Shown here in pieces: positions 1 to 9,044 of a DNA stretch of 64,000 nucleotides. The notes beneath the pieces were generated by a model. That model saw only the letters and a list, made by a program, of their open reading frames with translations. It was not told where the DNA came from and ran no database searches. Every line of letters begins with the position of its first letter. Position 1 is the first letter of the stretch. The DNA is from Prevotella sp. (lineage in GTDB: Bacteria; Bacteroidota; Bacteroidia; Bacteroidales; Bacteroidaceae), in NCBI GenBank assembly GCA_017623655.1, contig JAGAON010000003.1, positions 186,001 to 250,000 of the forward strand, given 5' to 3'. Made by a program: the position numbers and the translations under genes.

Positions 1-191
1 TTGTATTTGGTGCGCAACATATTGTAGAAGTCATTGACATAGCATGGGTTGGCCTCCCAACCCTCGTGCGTGGCGACACGCTCTACGGGGTAGTTGTCCC
101 ACAGGCCGCCCGCATCCCTGAACGTGGTCAGGCCGCTTTCCACGGACATTCCCGCACCCGTCAGCACCACTATTTTCTTTTTCAGCTTCAT
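1..191 (-). CDS. NAD-dependent protein deacylase, sirtuin (SIR2 family), 5' end only
   Basis: The minus strand encodes the first 63 residues of a sirtuin and runs off the left edge. After a basic start (MKLKKK) comes the Rossmann strand and NAD-binding motif VVLTGAGMSVESG, then TTFRDAGGLWDNY (GAG-S-GI-FR type) and the region containing ATHEGWEANP, all hallmarks of the CobB/SIR2 family. Such enzymes remove acetyl or succinyl groups from lysines using NAD. An in-frame ATG lies upstream at 212, but it would sit at or before the transcription start expected from the -7 element at 215-222, so the ATG at 191 is preferred. The catalytic His and the zinc Cys residues lie outside the window and cannot be checked. 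Confidence 0.9.
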   Translation of the reverse strand, partial: MKLKKKIVVLTGAGMSVESGLTTFRDAGGLWDNYPVERVATHEGWEANPCYVNDFYNMLRTKY

Positions 192-214
192 AATCGGCAG
201 TGTATTTGTCATTG

Positions 215-222
215 CAAAGGTA
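215..222 (-). promoter_or_regulatory. Bacteroidetes -7 promoter element for the sirtuin gene
   Basis: The minus strand reads TACCTTTG, a perfect match to the TAnnTTTG -7 consensus of Bacteroidetes sigma-ABfr. It lies 24 bases upstream of the ATG at 191. Confidence 0.7.
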
Positions 223-329
223 GGTATTTTTCTTGATTTATATTAGGTAAGGGTGCGCTTTTAAGTGTTAGGAAACAAGTCTTAACAATATTTAGCGGTA
301 CTATAAAGCCTTTATTCTAAACTTTTGCT

Positions 330-337
330 TAATTTTG
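330..337 (+). promoter_or_regulatory. -7 promoter element ahead of the FKBP cluster
   Basis: TAATTTTG fits TAnnTTTG and lies 70 bases before the first FKBP start. It probably serves all three FKBP genes, since no equally good element appears between them. Confidence 0.55.
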
Positions 338-407
338 TCGCAATTATGTGCAGCCGGTTCTCGCCGGCTTTATTCAGCAATAAGAAACAAAAAAACGAAT
401 AAACAGG

Positions 408-1010
408 ATGGATAAAGTAAGCTATGCCCTCGGTTTGGGTATCGGTTCCCAGCTGAAAAGCATGGGCGCAGAGTCTCTCTGCATTGATGATTTCGCTCAG
501 GCGATAAAGGATTCACTTGCCGGCAAGGAGCAAATCAAGGCCTCCGAGGCGCAGAAGATAGTTCAGGAATTTTTTGAAGAGCAGGAGAAGGTGCAGCGCG
601 CAAAGGCTGCCGAGAACGGTGCCAAGGCCAAGGCTGCCGGCGAGCAGTATCTGGCCGAGAACGCAAAGAAGGACGGCGTGAAGGTGACTGAGTCCGGATT
701 GCAGTACATTGTGCTCAATGAGGGCACAGGAAAGCAGCCCAAGGCCACTGACAGTGTGGTGTGTCACTACGAGGGTTTCCTCACGGACGGCACCATGTTC
801 GATTCAAGTGTGCAGCGCGGAGCGCCCGCCACATTCCCGCTTAACGGTGTCATTGCGGGATGGACGGAAGGCTTGCAGCTGATGAAGGAGGGTGCGAAGT
901 ACCGTTTCTTCATCCCTTACAACCTCGGATATGGCGAGGCCGGCGCCGCGGGAGCCATCCCTCCGTATGCCGCTCTCATCTTCGACGTGGAGCTGATAGA
1001 AGTGAAGTAA
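408..1010 (+). CDS. FKBP-type peptidyl-prolyl cis-trans isomerase, cytoplasmic type
   Basis: This 200-residue protein has an N-terminal FKBP_N helical region (about 1-90, starting DKVSYALGLGIGSQL), a Lys/Ala/Glu-rich linker, and a C-terminal FKBP catalytic domain (about 112-200). The domain shows VVCHYEGFLTDGTMFDSS, GVIAGWTEGLQLM and YGEAGAAGAIPPYAALIFDVELIEV, the usual FKBP core. It catalyses proline cis-trans isomerisation. There is no signal peptide, so it probably acts in the cytoplasm, unlike the next two genes. It is the first of three tandem paralogues and lies 52 bases upstream of the second. The architecture resembles FkpA/FklB-type FKBPs; I give no symbol because the paralogues cannot be told apart by name. 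Confidence 0.95.
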   Translation: MDKVSYALGLGIGSQLKSMGAESLCIDDFAQAIKDSLAGKEQIKASEAQKIVQEFFEEQEKVQRAKAAENGAKAKAAGEQYLAENAKKDGVKVTESGLQYIVLNEGTGKQPKATDSVVCHYEGFLTDGTMFDSSVQRGAPATFPLNGVIAGWTEGLQLMKEGAKYRFFIPYNLGYGEAGAAGAIPPYAALIFDVELIEVK

Positions 1011-1062
1011 GGCACGGAAGAGTACAGAAAACATAAGAACACATAAAATAACAGAACTAAAA

Positions 1063-1935
1063 ATGAAGAAAGTCACACTTGCAGCAATGGTTGCTATCGC
1101 AGCGGCTGCTTTCACATCTTGCGGTAACGGTACCCCAAGTGCAAACCTGAAAAACGACATTGACACCCTGAGCTATGCCATAGGCGTGGCGCAGTCAGAC
1201 GGTATCAAGGAATATCTTGCCGAGCGTATGGGCATAGACACAGCATACGTGGACGAGTTCCTCAAAGGTGTAACAGAGGGAGCAACGGCCGGTGACGACA
1301 AAAAGAAGGCCGCATACATGGCCGGCTTGCAGATAGGACAGCAGTTCGGAACGCAGATGGTGAAGGGCGCCAACTACGAACTCTTCGGCAATGACAGCAC
1401 GCAGACAATATCATTGAAGAACGTTATCGCCGGTTTCGCCGCCGGAGTGAAGGGCAAGGGCATGCTGATGACCACGGAAGTGGCACGCAAGACGCTTGAC
1501 ACAAAGATGACAGCGATAAAGAAAGCCAGCATGGAAAAGCAGTTCGGCGACTACAAGAAGGAGAACGAGAAGTTCCTTGCCGACAACGCCAAGAAGCCGG
1601 GCGTGCAGACATTGCCAAGCGGCGTACAGTACAAGGTGCTCACAGAGGGCAAGGGAGCGGTAGCTACCGACACCACAAAGCTGAAGGTTCACTATGAGGG
1701 CAAGACCATCGACGGGCAGGTATTCGACTCAAGCTACAAGCGCGGCGAGCCGGTTGAGATGATTCCTACACAGGTTATACCGGGATGGAAGGAAGTGCTC
1801 ACCAAGATGCCGGTAGGCTCAAAGTGGGAGGTTTACATCCCTTCTGACCTCGCTTACGGTCCGGAAGGCCGCGGACAGGTAATCAAGCCTTTCTCAACCC
1901 TCGTGTTTACAATAGAGGTTATCGGCGTTAAATAA
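1063..1935 (+). CDS. FKBP-type peptidyl-prolyl isomerase lipoprotein
   Basis: This 290-residue protein begins with a lipoprotein signal, MKKVTLAAMVAIAAAAFTSC, whose Cys20 would be acylated. A long FKBP_N helical region follows (DTLSYAIGVAQSDGIKEYL and a second AYMAGLQIGQQFG repeat), then a Lys/Glu-rich linker and an FKBP catalytic domain (about 200-290: [59 protein letters not shown]). It probably folds envelope proteins while tethered to a membrane. It is the middle gene of three FKBP paralogues; a 12-bp intercistronic hairpin separates it from the third. Confidence 0.95.
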   Translation: MKKVTLAAMVAIAAAAFTSCGNGTPSANLKNDIDTLSYAIGVAQSDGIKEYLAERMGIDTAYVDEFLKGVTEGATAGDDKKKAAYMAGLQIGQQFGTQMVKGANYELFGNDSTQTISLKNVIAGFAAGVKGKGMLMTTEVARKTLDTKMTAIKKASMEKQFGDYKKENEKFLADNAKKPGVQTLPSGVQYKVLTEGKGAVATDTTKLKVHYEGKTIDGQVFDSSYKRGEPVEMIPTQVIPGWKEVLTKMPVGSKWEVYIPSDLAYGPEGRGQVIKPFSTLVFTIEVIGVK

Positions 1936-1951
1936 GACTAAACAGTATAAG

Positions 1952-2019
1952 TTTTGGGTTGTATGTCCTTCGTATTCGGATGTGATAGCGTCAGAATGCG
2001 GCCGGCCTACAACCCAAAA
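1952..2019. other. Intercistronic hairpin between the second and third FKBP genes
   Basis: Arms TTTTGGGTTGTA and TACAACCCAAAA are perfectly complementary across a loop of about 44 bases. No T-run follows on the plus strand, so it looks more like an mRNA-stability or partial-termination structure than a strong terminator. Confidence 0.5.
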
Positions 2020-2045
2020 TGTTAAATGGACAGATATAAAAAGAA

Positions 2046-3002
2046 ATGAAAAAGTTATTACTTGCATTGTTATGCGTGGCCTCATTCTCTGTGGCCGAGG
2101 CAAAGAAAAAGGCTCCGAAGGAAGCTCCGAAGCCTGTTGTCGAACTGAAAAACGGCAGCGATTCGCTGAGCTATGCCGCCGGATATGCCAACACTCAGGG
2201 GCTTATGCCGTTCTTGCAGCAGCAGTATAAGGTCGATTCCGCGTATATGGCCGACTTCACGCAGGGCTTCAAGGATGCGAAAGAGAAAATCAATGACTCG
2301 CGTTTCCTTGCGTATTCCGCAGGTGCTGAGATAGCCAAACTGGTTGAAAACCGCATGATCAAGGAACTTTCCGACGGTCTGAAAGACTGTCCGGACACCC
2401 TTGTCCGCGACATTTTCTATCAGGGTTTCATCGATGCTCTGGCGCAGGACACGGCAAAGTTCAAGATGGAAGACGCCACAAAACTCTTCCAGACACGCAT
2501 GACGGCCTACCAAAAGGCAAAGACAGACAAGCAGAACGAGGAAACCCGCCTCGCGGGAGAGAAGTTTTTGGAAGAGAACAAGACCAAGGAAGGGGTGCGC
2601 ACCACGGCGAGCGGACTGCAATACAAGGTCATCACCGAGGGCAACGGCCCCATACCGACGGCCGAGCAGGAGGTGAGCGTGAAGTATGAGGGACACCTCA
2701 TCGACGGAACAGAGTTCGATTCAAGCTATAAACGCAAGGACCCCGTGACCAAGTTCCCCGCCAACCGTGTGATAAAGGGATGGACAGAGGCTCTCACCAT
2801 GATGCCGGTCGGCTCAAAATGGGAGCTGTATATACCTTATCAACTGGCTTACGGCGAGCACGCGCAGGGCAAGATAAAGCCATATTCCGCACTCGTCTTC
2901 ACCGTAGAGCTTGTTGGCATAACGCCTGACGAGACGAAGAAGGATGACGCCAAGGTTGTCCCGATGAAGAAACTGACACCGGCCAAGAAGGCGAAAAAGT
3001 AA
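2046..3002 (+). CDS. FKBP-type peptidyl-prolyl isomerase, periplasmic, with basic C-terminal tail
   Basis: This 318-residue protein has a type I signal peptide ([19 protein letters not shown]) with no lipobox. An FKBP_N region follows ([19 protein letters not shown] and [17 protein letters not shown]), then a charged linker and a catalytic FKBP domain (about 210-295: [60 protein letters not shown]). Beyond the domain is a tail of about 25 residues rich in Lys (ending [11 protein letters not shown]) that the two paralogues lack; it could bind lipid A, nucleic acid or acidic clients. It is the third tandem FKBP gene and is followed by an 88-bp repeat array. Confidence 0.95.
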   Translation: MKKLLLALLCVASFSVAEAKKKAPKEAPKPVVELKNGSDSLSYAAGYANTQGLMPFLQQQYKVDSAYMADFTQGFKDAKEKINDSRFLAYSAGAEIAKLVENRMIKELSDGLKDCPDTLVRDIFYQGFIDALAQDTAKFKMEDATKLFQTRMTAYQKAKTDKQNEETRLAGEKFLEENKTKEGVRTTASGLQYKVITEGNGPIPTAEQEVSVKYEGHLIDGTEFDSSYKRKDPVTKFPANRVIKGWTEALTMMPVGSKWELYIPYQLAYGEHAQGKIKPYSALVFTVELVGITPDETKKDDAKVVPMKKLTPAKKAKK

Positions 3003-3057
3003 GCTCAATATTCCCGGTGAATACTGCCGGAAAGATGGGTGTAAACAACCATCACAG

Positions 3058-3143
3058 TAAAAGGGTGCTGATTACCATGTAATCAGCACCCTTTTATCGT
3101 GTAATCAGCACCTGATTGCAACGTAATCGGCACCCTTTTACGG
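3058..3143. repeat. 88-bp four-unit repeat array, copy 1
   Basis: Four 22-bp units begin at 3058, 3080, 3102 and 3124 (the last about 20 bp). The unit core is the quasi-palindrome GTAATCAGGTGCTGATTAC in either orientation. Units 1 and 2 form a hairpin of about 17 bp with an A-run before and a T-run after (AAAAGGGTGC...GCACCCTTTT), like a bidirectional terminator. It starts 56 bases after the third FKBP stop. Confidence 0.85.
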
Positions 3144-3203
3144 AGGCATTTGTAATGTGTTGAAATATAATGTATTGTGGAAGGGTGCACTGTGGCTGGC
3201 GAT

Positions 3204-3513
3204 GAACCCCGAAGGGGGTGATATAATAAAGCCCAGGGTGTGAACCCTGGGTTTTGTCATGTTGGACGATAAAACGTATTGGCACCCCGCAGCCGGTAGG
3301 CGAGGAGCACGGAGTGCGACGAGGGGGGTAAGCCTTCTTTCTTGTTGTTTTCGCATGATGGGATTCTCATATCCTTGCATCCTTTTCACACCCCTCGTCG
3401 CCTTGCAGGCTCCTCGCCTGCCGGCTGCGGGGTGCCGATACGTTTGGTGTGATGTAAGATCATGTTCCCAGGGTTTACACCCTGGGCTTTATTATGTCAC
3501 CCCTTCGGGGTTC
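3204..3513. repeat. Large nested inverted-repeat element, copy 1
   Basis: A 310-bp element bounded by GAACCCCGAAGGGGGTGA and TCACCCCTTCGGGGTTC. Moving inward, each arm carries a CCCAGGG...CCCTGGG palindrome, then GCACCCCGCAGCCGG facing CCGGCTGCGGGGTGC, then CGACGAGGGG facing CCCCTCGTCG. The arms match each other but differ from the other copies at several paired sites. No convincing protein is encoded. It lies between convergent genes and, with the 22-bp array, fills the 519-base gap. Confidence 0.85.
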
Positions 3514-3521
3514 GCCGGTTT

Positions 3522-6500
3522 TCAATACGCCTTCACTATCTCCGCCCCACGGTAGTAGTGTGCGAGAATGTCATTGTATGCTATGCCTTTCGCGCCCATT
3601 ACGGCGGCTCCTATCTGGCACAATCCTACGCCGTGTCCCCATCCCTTGCCGTTGAGTATGAAGGAAGTGGGGTAGCCGTCGGCGTCCTTGCCGTGTGTGG
3701 CCACGGTAAATGACGAGCTGTAAAGGCAGGTGTCGGACAGTGCCTTGCGTATTTCCAGCTCCTTGCCAATGGTGAATGTCTTGCGTTCGCCTATGATTTT
3801 CAGCAGGGAGATGCGTCCGCTCTTGCCGCGTTCCACTGCTTCAAGTCCCATGATGCGGCCGAAGTCCATCTTCAGTTTGCCGCTGATGAGGCCGGAAAGC
3901 TCTTCCTGTGTGTATGCCACCATCCAGTCATGGAAGTCCGTTGTCTCCTGATCGTAGCCGTTGAGTACCTCCGAGAGTATCTTCCTGTCCTGCGTGTTGC
4001 AGTAAGGGTCGCTTACGGATGTGAGGTATGGCTTTGTGATGTTCTCCCAACAGTAACGATATTCCTCTGTCATGCCGCCGCAGCATTTTGAGAATCGTGT
4101 GTCGCATATCTCGCCTTGGTACGCCATTACCTGCCCGCGGGTAGCTTTCACCGCTCCGACCACGTGCGGATTGGCGGCGTTCGTGATGCCCTGATACCGT
4201 TGGCAGTGGTCGTCGGCGCAGACATCGAATATGGTATGGTCCTCCCTGTCGTACCATCTGATGAGCGTGTCGTCCTTTTTCACGAACGAGAAGAAGCTGT
4301 CCGCGCCGCTCTTGAGCTGTTGCCGGCGTGCCATCTGCGCCAGAAGCCACGACCGTGAGATTACGGCGTGGGCCTTGAGAAGTTCAAGGCTTGACGTGGC
4401 GGCCATCTCACTGGATATGACACTTTCCAGATAACGCTCCACGGGCAGCTCGTTTATGGCGCAAATCTTGCCGCCTTCCACCACAAGGCGCAGCGTGCCG
4501 AGGAATGTCTGCCGTTGTTTCCGCTCCCAATGGAAGTCTATGCCTATGGTGACATCCTCTATCGTAAAGGCGGCATCGGTTGTCTTCGGACGGAAAACCA
4601 GTTCCCTGTACTGTGTGCCTTGCCACAGGATGGTGCCTTCGGAGCAGGTGACAGTTTGCTGTCCGGTGATGTCTCCGCCCTTGGCGGTATATGTTCCGTT
4701 GAGGATGAAGTGCAGTTCGTCGGCGCTTACGATGCCGACTTTCACGTCAGGCTGCTGTGGCAGGGTTATGGTGCGGTTGTTTTCGGCCTGGCTTTGCGGC
4801 TGTTGGCACAGCGCCTCTATTATCTTCTCCGCGTCAGCGGCGGTTATTCCCACCTCACGCAGTATTCCGGCGGCCTTGTCGGCGGTCAGTTTCTCGAAGT
4901 CCTCACGGCGTGGCGTGATGATAAGGCCGCTCATGTCGAGTGCCCCGGGGCTTATCAACAGTTGGCCGTCACCTTGCCCGTAGTAGCAGTCGGGGCGGTG
5001 TTTGCGGCGCGGCAGCACCACTGTCAGCTGCTCGTCGCCCTGCCTCCACGCCACGATGTTCATCATAGGCTCCTCGTCGTTGTCAGCCTTTGTGCCGGAT
5101 GCGGCCTGTACCTGCGCCATGGCACGGTACAGACGGCGGAACAGTTTGCGCTCCGTTTCGGCGTGGCGGCTGCGTATCAGGAATGCCGGGACGACATAGT
5201 CCGTCAGCAGGCTGATGCTTTCCCCGTCGCCGGCGGATGTGATTTCGCGCAAGGTGCGCATCATTCGCGGCATCATCGACTGCAAAGGCGTCTTCCCTGA
5301 GGTGCCGGCTTGCAGGTGTAGATGGTCCGGTGCCGACGCTCCGCACCGCGGACCGTTGTAGAATACCATCAGTTTCGGGTGCTGGTGCAGCAGATGGTGT
5401 ATGGCCTGGAAGTGCGTATAGATGGCCTGAGGCTCATGGCGCAGCAGGGGAATGGTGAAGTGTTGCGGCAGGATGGGGTAGGGATTGACGAGTATTTCCA
5501 TTTCCTGCTCCTCGTTTTTCCAGAACAACGGCTTGCTGATCTGCCGCTCCGGACGGTTCGTCTTGCATAGGAAGCAGGGGCGTTTCGCCAGTGTCTGCCT
5601 GTCGATGCTTGCTCCGGTGGATACTATCCGCGCCGGATTGTACTGCAACCGCAGGTCTCCGACGTCCTTTGTCTGCACGTTTTGCAGGTCGGAGTAACGC
5701 TGCCGCACCTCGTCCCAGCGCTCCAGCTGACGGTTGAAGAACCGTTGCAGGCTGTCGCCTACGGTGAACGGGAGCATTCCTGCGTTCATCTGGCGGCGTG
5801 CTTTCAGCTCCATTGTGCGCAGACGGTCTTTGTACAGGTTGTTGGCGTTTATCTTTTCTATGCTGAGTGCCGCGTCGCTGTTGCCTCCCCACCTGCGGCA
5901 CAGGTACAGTTCGTCATACAGCCGGCCGATGCGGAAGCGTCGGCTGAACGCCAGTCCCAAGGCGTAGTCCTCGCCGTAGCTTGTGTTCGGGAAGCCTATC
6001 TGGCGCAACAGCGGCGTGAAGAAGGCGCGCGGCGCGCCGAGACCGTTTATGCGCAGCGCGTTGTTGGGGCCGTTGGCGTCGGTCCATTCGCGGTGGTCTA
6101 TGATGCCGGGAGGCAGTGTGTTGAGGTCGAAGTCGCACATACGGTACGCTCCTATGACCATAGCCGCCTTCTGACGGTGGAAACAATCCACTATGCGTTG
6201 CAGCGTATCGGGGCCGGAGTAGAGGTCGTCCGAGTCCAACTGCACGGCGAAGCGGCCGCAGCGGTCATCGTTTACGGCCACGTTCCAGCATCCGCCAATG
6301 CCGAGAGGCAACTGCTGGTGAGTGCTGTCACCGTCGTTTTCCGCCGTTCCCGGGTCCGGTATGATGTGTATCAGCCTGCCGGTCTCGCCGTATTCCTCTT
6401 GCAGTTGGCGCAGGATGGCCGTGGTGTTGTCCGTGGAATGGTTGTCAACGACGATGACGTTGTACTCGAAGCTCGCCTTCTGTGACAGCGCGCTGCGCAC

Positions 6501-7244
6501 TGCATCGGCAATGGTTCTCTCGCGGTTGAACACAGGTATCACGACAGTTGCCTCCACCGGGAAAATCTGTTCGTTGAAGTCAGGCGTCAATGCGTTGCCG
6601 GGCTCTATCTTGGCACCTATAGCTTCCAAGTGTTCCGTCGCCACCTGCTCCATCTCTATCTGCCTGCTGCGGTTGCGCGGGTCAACGTAGTCAAACTGTT
6701 TCTCGCCGCTTTTGCGCGTGTCCAGCTCCTCTTCGGTGTAGAGGTATTCGTTGATGTGGAACAGTTCGCCGTGCCGTTGCAGGTAGAGTCGCATCGCATA
6801 GATGCCGGCGTAGGCGTAGTCCGCCTTCTGCTCTTTCACGAAATCCTTGAACAGTGACGCTCTGACGAGCAGCAACTGGCCGAAGTCGAAGTCGTCGCGT
6901 ATGCTGCCTTCCTGATAGTCGATGAGCGGGTGCGCCTGCCGTTCGCCGTCCGTTACGGTGTAATGGTCGGCATATACCATCGCCGCCCCGGTGTCTGTGG
7001 CGACGCGCAAGAGCCTTTCCAGTGCTTGTCTGCCGAGGGTGAACGGCGTGGATTTCTGCGATAGCATGATATAGTCGGCCTTGGCGGCGGCGGATATGTT
7101 GCGCAGCGTGGCCATGGTGAAGATGTTTTCCCCTTCAAGCAGGTGCAGTTTCCTTATGGCTTTCTCCTTTTTCAGCATTTCCGAGGTAGCCTTGAAGTGG
7201 TTGGCGCTGCTGCAAGGGATGAAGATGTCTATTTTCTGAAACAT
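3522..7244 (-). CDS. Glycosyltransferase / DUF4922 / SpoIID-LytB multidomain fusion protein
   Basis: This 1240-residue protein joins at least three modules. Residues 1-about 215 form a GT2-like fold without clear catalytic motifs. Residues about 230-480 are a canonical GT2 glycosyltransferase ([40 protein letters not shown] as the DxD region). Residues about 545-760 look like DUF4922, a HIT/nucleotidyl-phosphorylase-like module with [13 protein letters not shown] and [10 protein letters not shown] (HxHxQ). Residues about 830-1240 are a SpoIID/LytB domain ([40 protein letters not shown]). SpoIID is a peptidoglycan lytic transglycosylase in Bacillus, so a role in envelope sugar metabolism is likely but inferred. 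No signal peptide is visible, which is puzzling for a SpoIID domain. A 22-bp repeat array separates it from the upstream permease gene. Confidence 0.88.
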   Translation of the reverse strand: MFQKIDIFIPCSSANHFKATSEMLKKEKAIRKLHLLEGENIFTMATLRNISAAAKADYIMLSQKSTPFTLGRQALERLLRVATDTGAAMVYADHYTVTDGERQAHPLIDYQEGSIRDDFDFGQLLLVRASLFKDFVKEQKADYAYAGIYAMRLYLQRHGELFHINEYLYTEEELDTRKSGEKQFDYVDPRNRSRQIEMEQVATEHLEAIGAKIEPGNALTPDFNEQIFPVEATVVIPVFNRERTIADAVRSALSQKASFEYNVIVVDNHSTDNTTAILRQLQEEYGETGRLIHIIPDPGTAENDGDSTHQQLPLGIGGCWNVAVNDDRCGRFAVQLDSDDLYSGPDTLQRIVDCFHRQKAAMVIGAYRMCDFDLNTLPPGIIDHREWTDANGPNNALRINGLGAPRAFFTPLLRQIGFPNTSYGEDYALGLAFSRRFRIGRLYDELYLCRRWGGNSDAALSIEKINANNLYKDRLRTMELKARRQMNAGMLPFTVGDSLQRFFNRQLERWDEVRQRYSDLQNVQTKDVGDLRLQYNPARIVSTGASIDRQTLAKRPCFLCKTNRPERQISKPLFWKNEEQEMEILVNPYPILPQHFTIPLLRHEPQAIYTHFQAIHHLLHQHPKLMVFYNGPRCGASAPDHLHLQAGTSGKTPLQSMMPRMMRTLREITSAGDGESISLLTDYVVPAFLIRSRHAETERKLFRRLYRAMAQVQAASGTKADNDEEPMMNIVAWRQGDEQLTVVLPRRKHRPDCYYGQGDGQLLISPGALDMSGLIITPRREDFEKLTADKAAGILREVGITAADAEKIIEALCQQPQSQAENNRTITLPQQPDVKVGIVSADELHFILNGTYTAKGGDITGQQTVTCSEGTILWQGTQYRELVFRPKTTDAAFTIEDVTIGIDFHWERKQRQTFLGTLRLVVEGGKICAINELPVERYLESVISSEMAATSSLELLKAHAVISRSWLLAQMARRQQLKSGADSFFSFVKKDDTLIRWYDREDHTIFDVCADDHCQRYQGITNAANPHVVGAVKATRGQVMAYQGEICDTRFSKCCGGMTEEYRYCWENITKPYLTSVSDPYCNTQDRKILSEVLNGYDQETTDFHDWMVAYTQEELSGLISGKLKMDFGRIMGLEAVERGKSGRISLLKIIGERKTFTIGKELEIRKALSDTCLYSSSFTVATHGKDADGYPTSFILNGKGWGHGVGLCQIGAAVMGAKGIAYNDILAHYYRGAEIVKAY

Positions 7245-7288
7245 GGGTTTGTAAGTGGTTGTTATTCAATCGGGTTCTGCCGCTATTG

Positions 7289-7376
7289 CAAAAGGGTGCC
7301 GTTTACCGTGTAATCAGCACCTGATTGCATGGTAAACAGCACCCTTTCACACTGTGATTGGCACCTGATTGTTTTA
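7289..7376. repeat. 88-bp four-unit repeat array, copy 2
   Basis: Units begin at 7289, 7311, 7333 and 7355. The first starts CAAAAGGGTGCCG, and units 2-4 carry the GCACC orientation of the core. It lies 25 bases downstream of the permease stop and 44 bases upstream of the fusion-gene start, both on the minus strand. Confidence 0.85.
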
Positions 7377-7401
7377 TGAGTGTTTATTGCCAATAATTTG
7401 G

Positions 7402-8670
7402 TTAGATGACTTTCTTTATCGGATAGAGCACTGACGCGAATCCTACCGCCACCACGGTGAGGAAGATAAGGATTACGTCGGAGTAGTGGACGCTGACGGG
7501 ATAGGCGTCAACGACGAAGGAACCGCTGGACTCTCCCAGTGACACTATGCCGTACTGTTGTTGCAGCAGGCACAGCAGCAGGCCGAGACCTACGCCGAGG
7601 ATGGCGCCGATGATGCTGATGAGCCAGCCTTCGAGAAGGAATATCTGCCTGATAAGGGAGTCGCGTGCGCCGAGGTTGCGCAGGGTGTCGGCATCCTTTT
7701 TCTTGTCGATGATGAGCATGGAAAGCGAGCCGATGATGTTGAAGCAGGCCACGACAAGTATGAAGGTGAGGAAGATGTAGCCCATCAGTTTCTCTATCTT
7801 CATTATGTTGAACGTGTCTTCCTGCTGCTCGTAGCGGTCCATTACGCGGAAACGCTCTCCGCACACGGCCTGCATCTTCTTTTTCACCGTGGCCACGTCG
7901 CATCCCGGTTTCAGCTTTATCTCAAGGGCGGACAGTTCCCCGTCGCACTGGAACAGCATCCGCGCGAAGGCTATGGAGGTTATGATGTGGTTCTTGTCAT
8001 ACTTGCCTTGCTGTACGCAGAAGACCACGCCGGGGGAGAGCAGCGAGTCAACGACAAAGCCGTCGAGCGGGTTGGCCAGATCCACCTGCCCCGTTCTGCG
8101 CGGCGCGTAGATGTGGAGGTAGCCGTCATAGCGTGCCGGCATGCCGAGCGTCTGTGCGAGGCGTATGCCCGGTGTGCCGTATTGTATGTCGGCGGCGTGC
8201 AGCTCAAACAGTCCGTCACCATAGCAGATGTCGTTTATCCGGCTCAGTTGCGTGAAGTTGTCGTCAACTCCCTTTATTACCACCATGGCCTGCTTGTCGC
8301 CGTAAATGGCGAGAGCCTGGTCCTGTACGCACTCTGTCGCGACCTCCACCTCGTCCATCTTGCGTATCTCGACCAATGCGGGGTCGTCGGCGGCGACGGT
8401 CTTTCCTTTGGCGGGAGTTATCTCTATCTGCGGGTCAAAGGCCGTGAAGAAGGTGGCGACAAGGTCGCTGAAACCGTTGAACACGCTGAGTACGACCACC
8501 ATGGCCATGGTGGCCACCATGACACCGATGACGGAGATGGCGGAGATGAGGTTGATGACGTTGGTGCTTTTCTTTGAGAACAGGTAGCGACGGGCAATGA
8601 AAAAGCCGACCCGCAGGTTGCTTTTCCCGCGGGACTGTTGCCTGAGGCTGTTGCAGTTGTCGTTCTCCAT
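7402..8670 (-). CDS. LolC/LolE-type ABC transporter permease
   Basis: This 422-residue protein has the FtsX/MacB layout of lipoprotein-releasing permeases: a cytoplasmic start, FFIARRYLFSKKSTNVINLI, a first membrane segment (VIGVMVATMAMVVVLSVFNG, about 47-70), a large periplasmic domain (about 75-295) and three C-terminal membrane segments (YIFLTFILVVACFNIIGSL; LISIIGAILGVGLGLLLCLL; the last near VILIFLTVVAVGFASVLYP). LolCE extracts lipoproteins from the inner membrane for delivery to the outer membrane; the ATPase partner is not next to it. It follows rbfA by 17 bases and probably shares its transcript. Confidence 0.9.
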   Translation of the reverse strand: MENDNCNSLRQQSRGKSNLRVGFFIARRYLFSKKSTNVINLISAISVIGVMVATMAMVVVLSVFNGFSDLVATFFTAFDPQIEITPAKGKTVAADDPALVEIRKMDEVEVATECVQDQALAIYGDKQAMVVIKGVDDNFTQLSRINDICYGDGLFELHAADIQYGTPGIRLAQTLGMPARYDGYLHIYAPRRTGQVDLANPLDGFVVDSLLSPGVVFCVQQGKYDKNHIITSIAFARMLFQCDGELSALEIKLKPGCDVATVKKKMQAVCGERFRVMDRYEQQEDTFNIMKIEKLMGYIFLTFILVVACFNIIGSLSMLIIDKKKDADTLRNLGARDSLIRQIFLLEGWLISIIGAILGVGLGLLLCLLQQQYGIVSLGESSGSFVVDAYPVSVHYSDVILIFLTVVAVGFASVLYPIKKVI

Positions 8671-8687
8671 GTGTCCTTGTTACTTAC

Positions 8688-9023
8688 TTATTGTTTCAGC
8701 AGGGTGTCGATACGGTCGATGTAGTCAAGCGAATCGTCGATGAAAAAGCGCAGTTCCGGAATGATGCGGAGCTGGTTCCGCACCTTTTGTCCGAGGTCAT
8801 AGCGTATGGTTGCGACGTTGTTGTTGATGTTTTGCAGCAGTTCCTCGCCTCTTTCCGACGGGAAGATGCTGAGGTATGCGGTGCACACGCTGAGGTCAGG
8901 TGATATTTTTGCGCGTGTGACACTGATCATTACACCGCGCATCTGGCGTGTCTGACTCTGGAATATGAGGCTCAGTTCCTTTTGAAGGAGGCGTGCAATG
9001 CGGTTTTGTCTTGTCTCTTGCAT
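8688..9023 (-). CDS. rbfA: Ribosome-binding factor A
   Basis: This 111-residue protein is a full-length RbfA: QNRIARLLQKELSLIFQ at the start, then the KH-type core with VMISVTRAKISPDLSVCTAY and RNQLRIIPELRFFIDDSLDY. RbfA matures the 30S subunit by binding near helix 1 of 16S rRNA. It is tightly packed between the GH25 lysozyme gene (21 bases upstream) and the permease gene (17 bases downstream), which suggests co-transcription. Confidence 0.96.
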   Translation of the reverse strand: MQETRQNRIARLLQKELSLIFQSQTRQMRGVMISVTRAKISPDLSVCTAYLSIFPSERGEELLQNINNNVATIRYDLGQKVRNQLRIIPELRFFIDDSLDYIDRIDTLLKQ

Positions 9024-9044
9024 AGTAGTACTTGGTATTATTGG

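Noticed and set aside
3058-3143. Regular 22-bp repeats suggested a miniature CRISPR array.
   Set aside because: There are no spacers between units, units occur in both orientations, the count is fixed at four, the element is dispersed nine times, and no cas gene is present.
7558-8577. A 339-residue plus-strand frame opposite the LolC/E permease.
   Set aside because: It is the antisense shadow of a well-supported gene, with no family motif and a His/Val-rich composition typical of such shadows.
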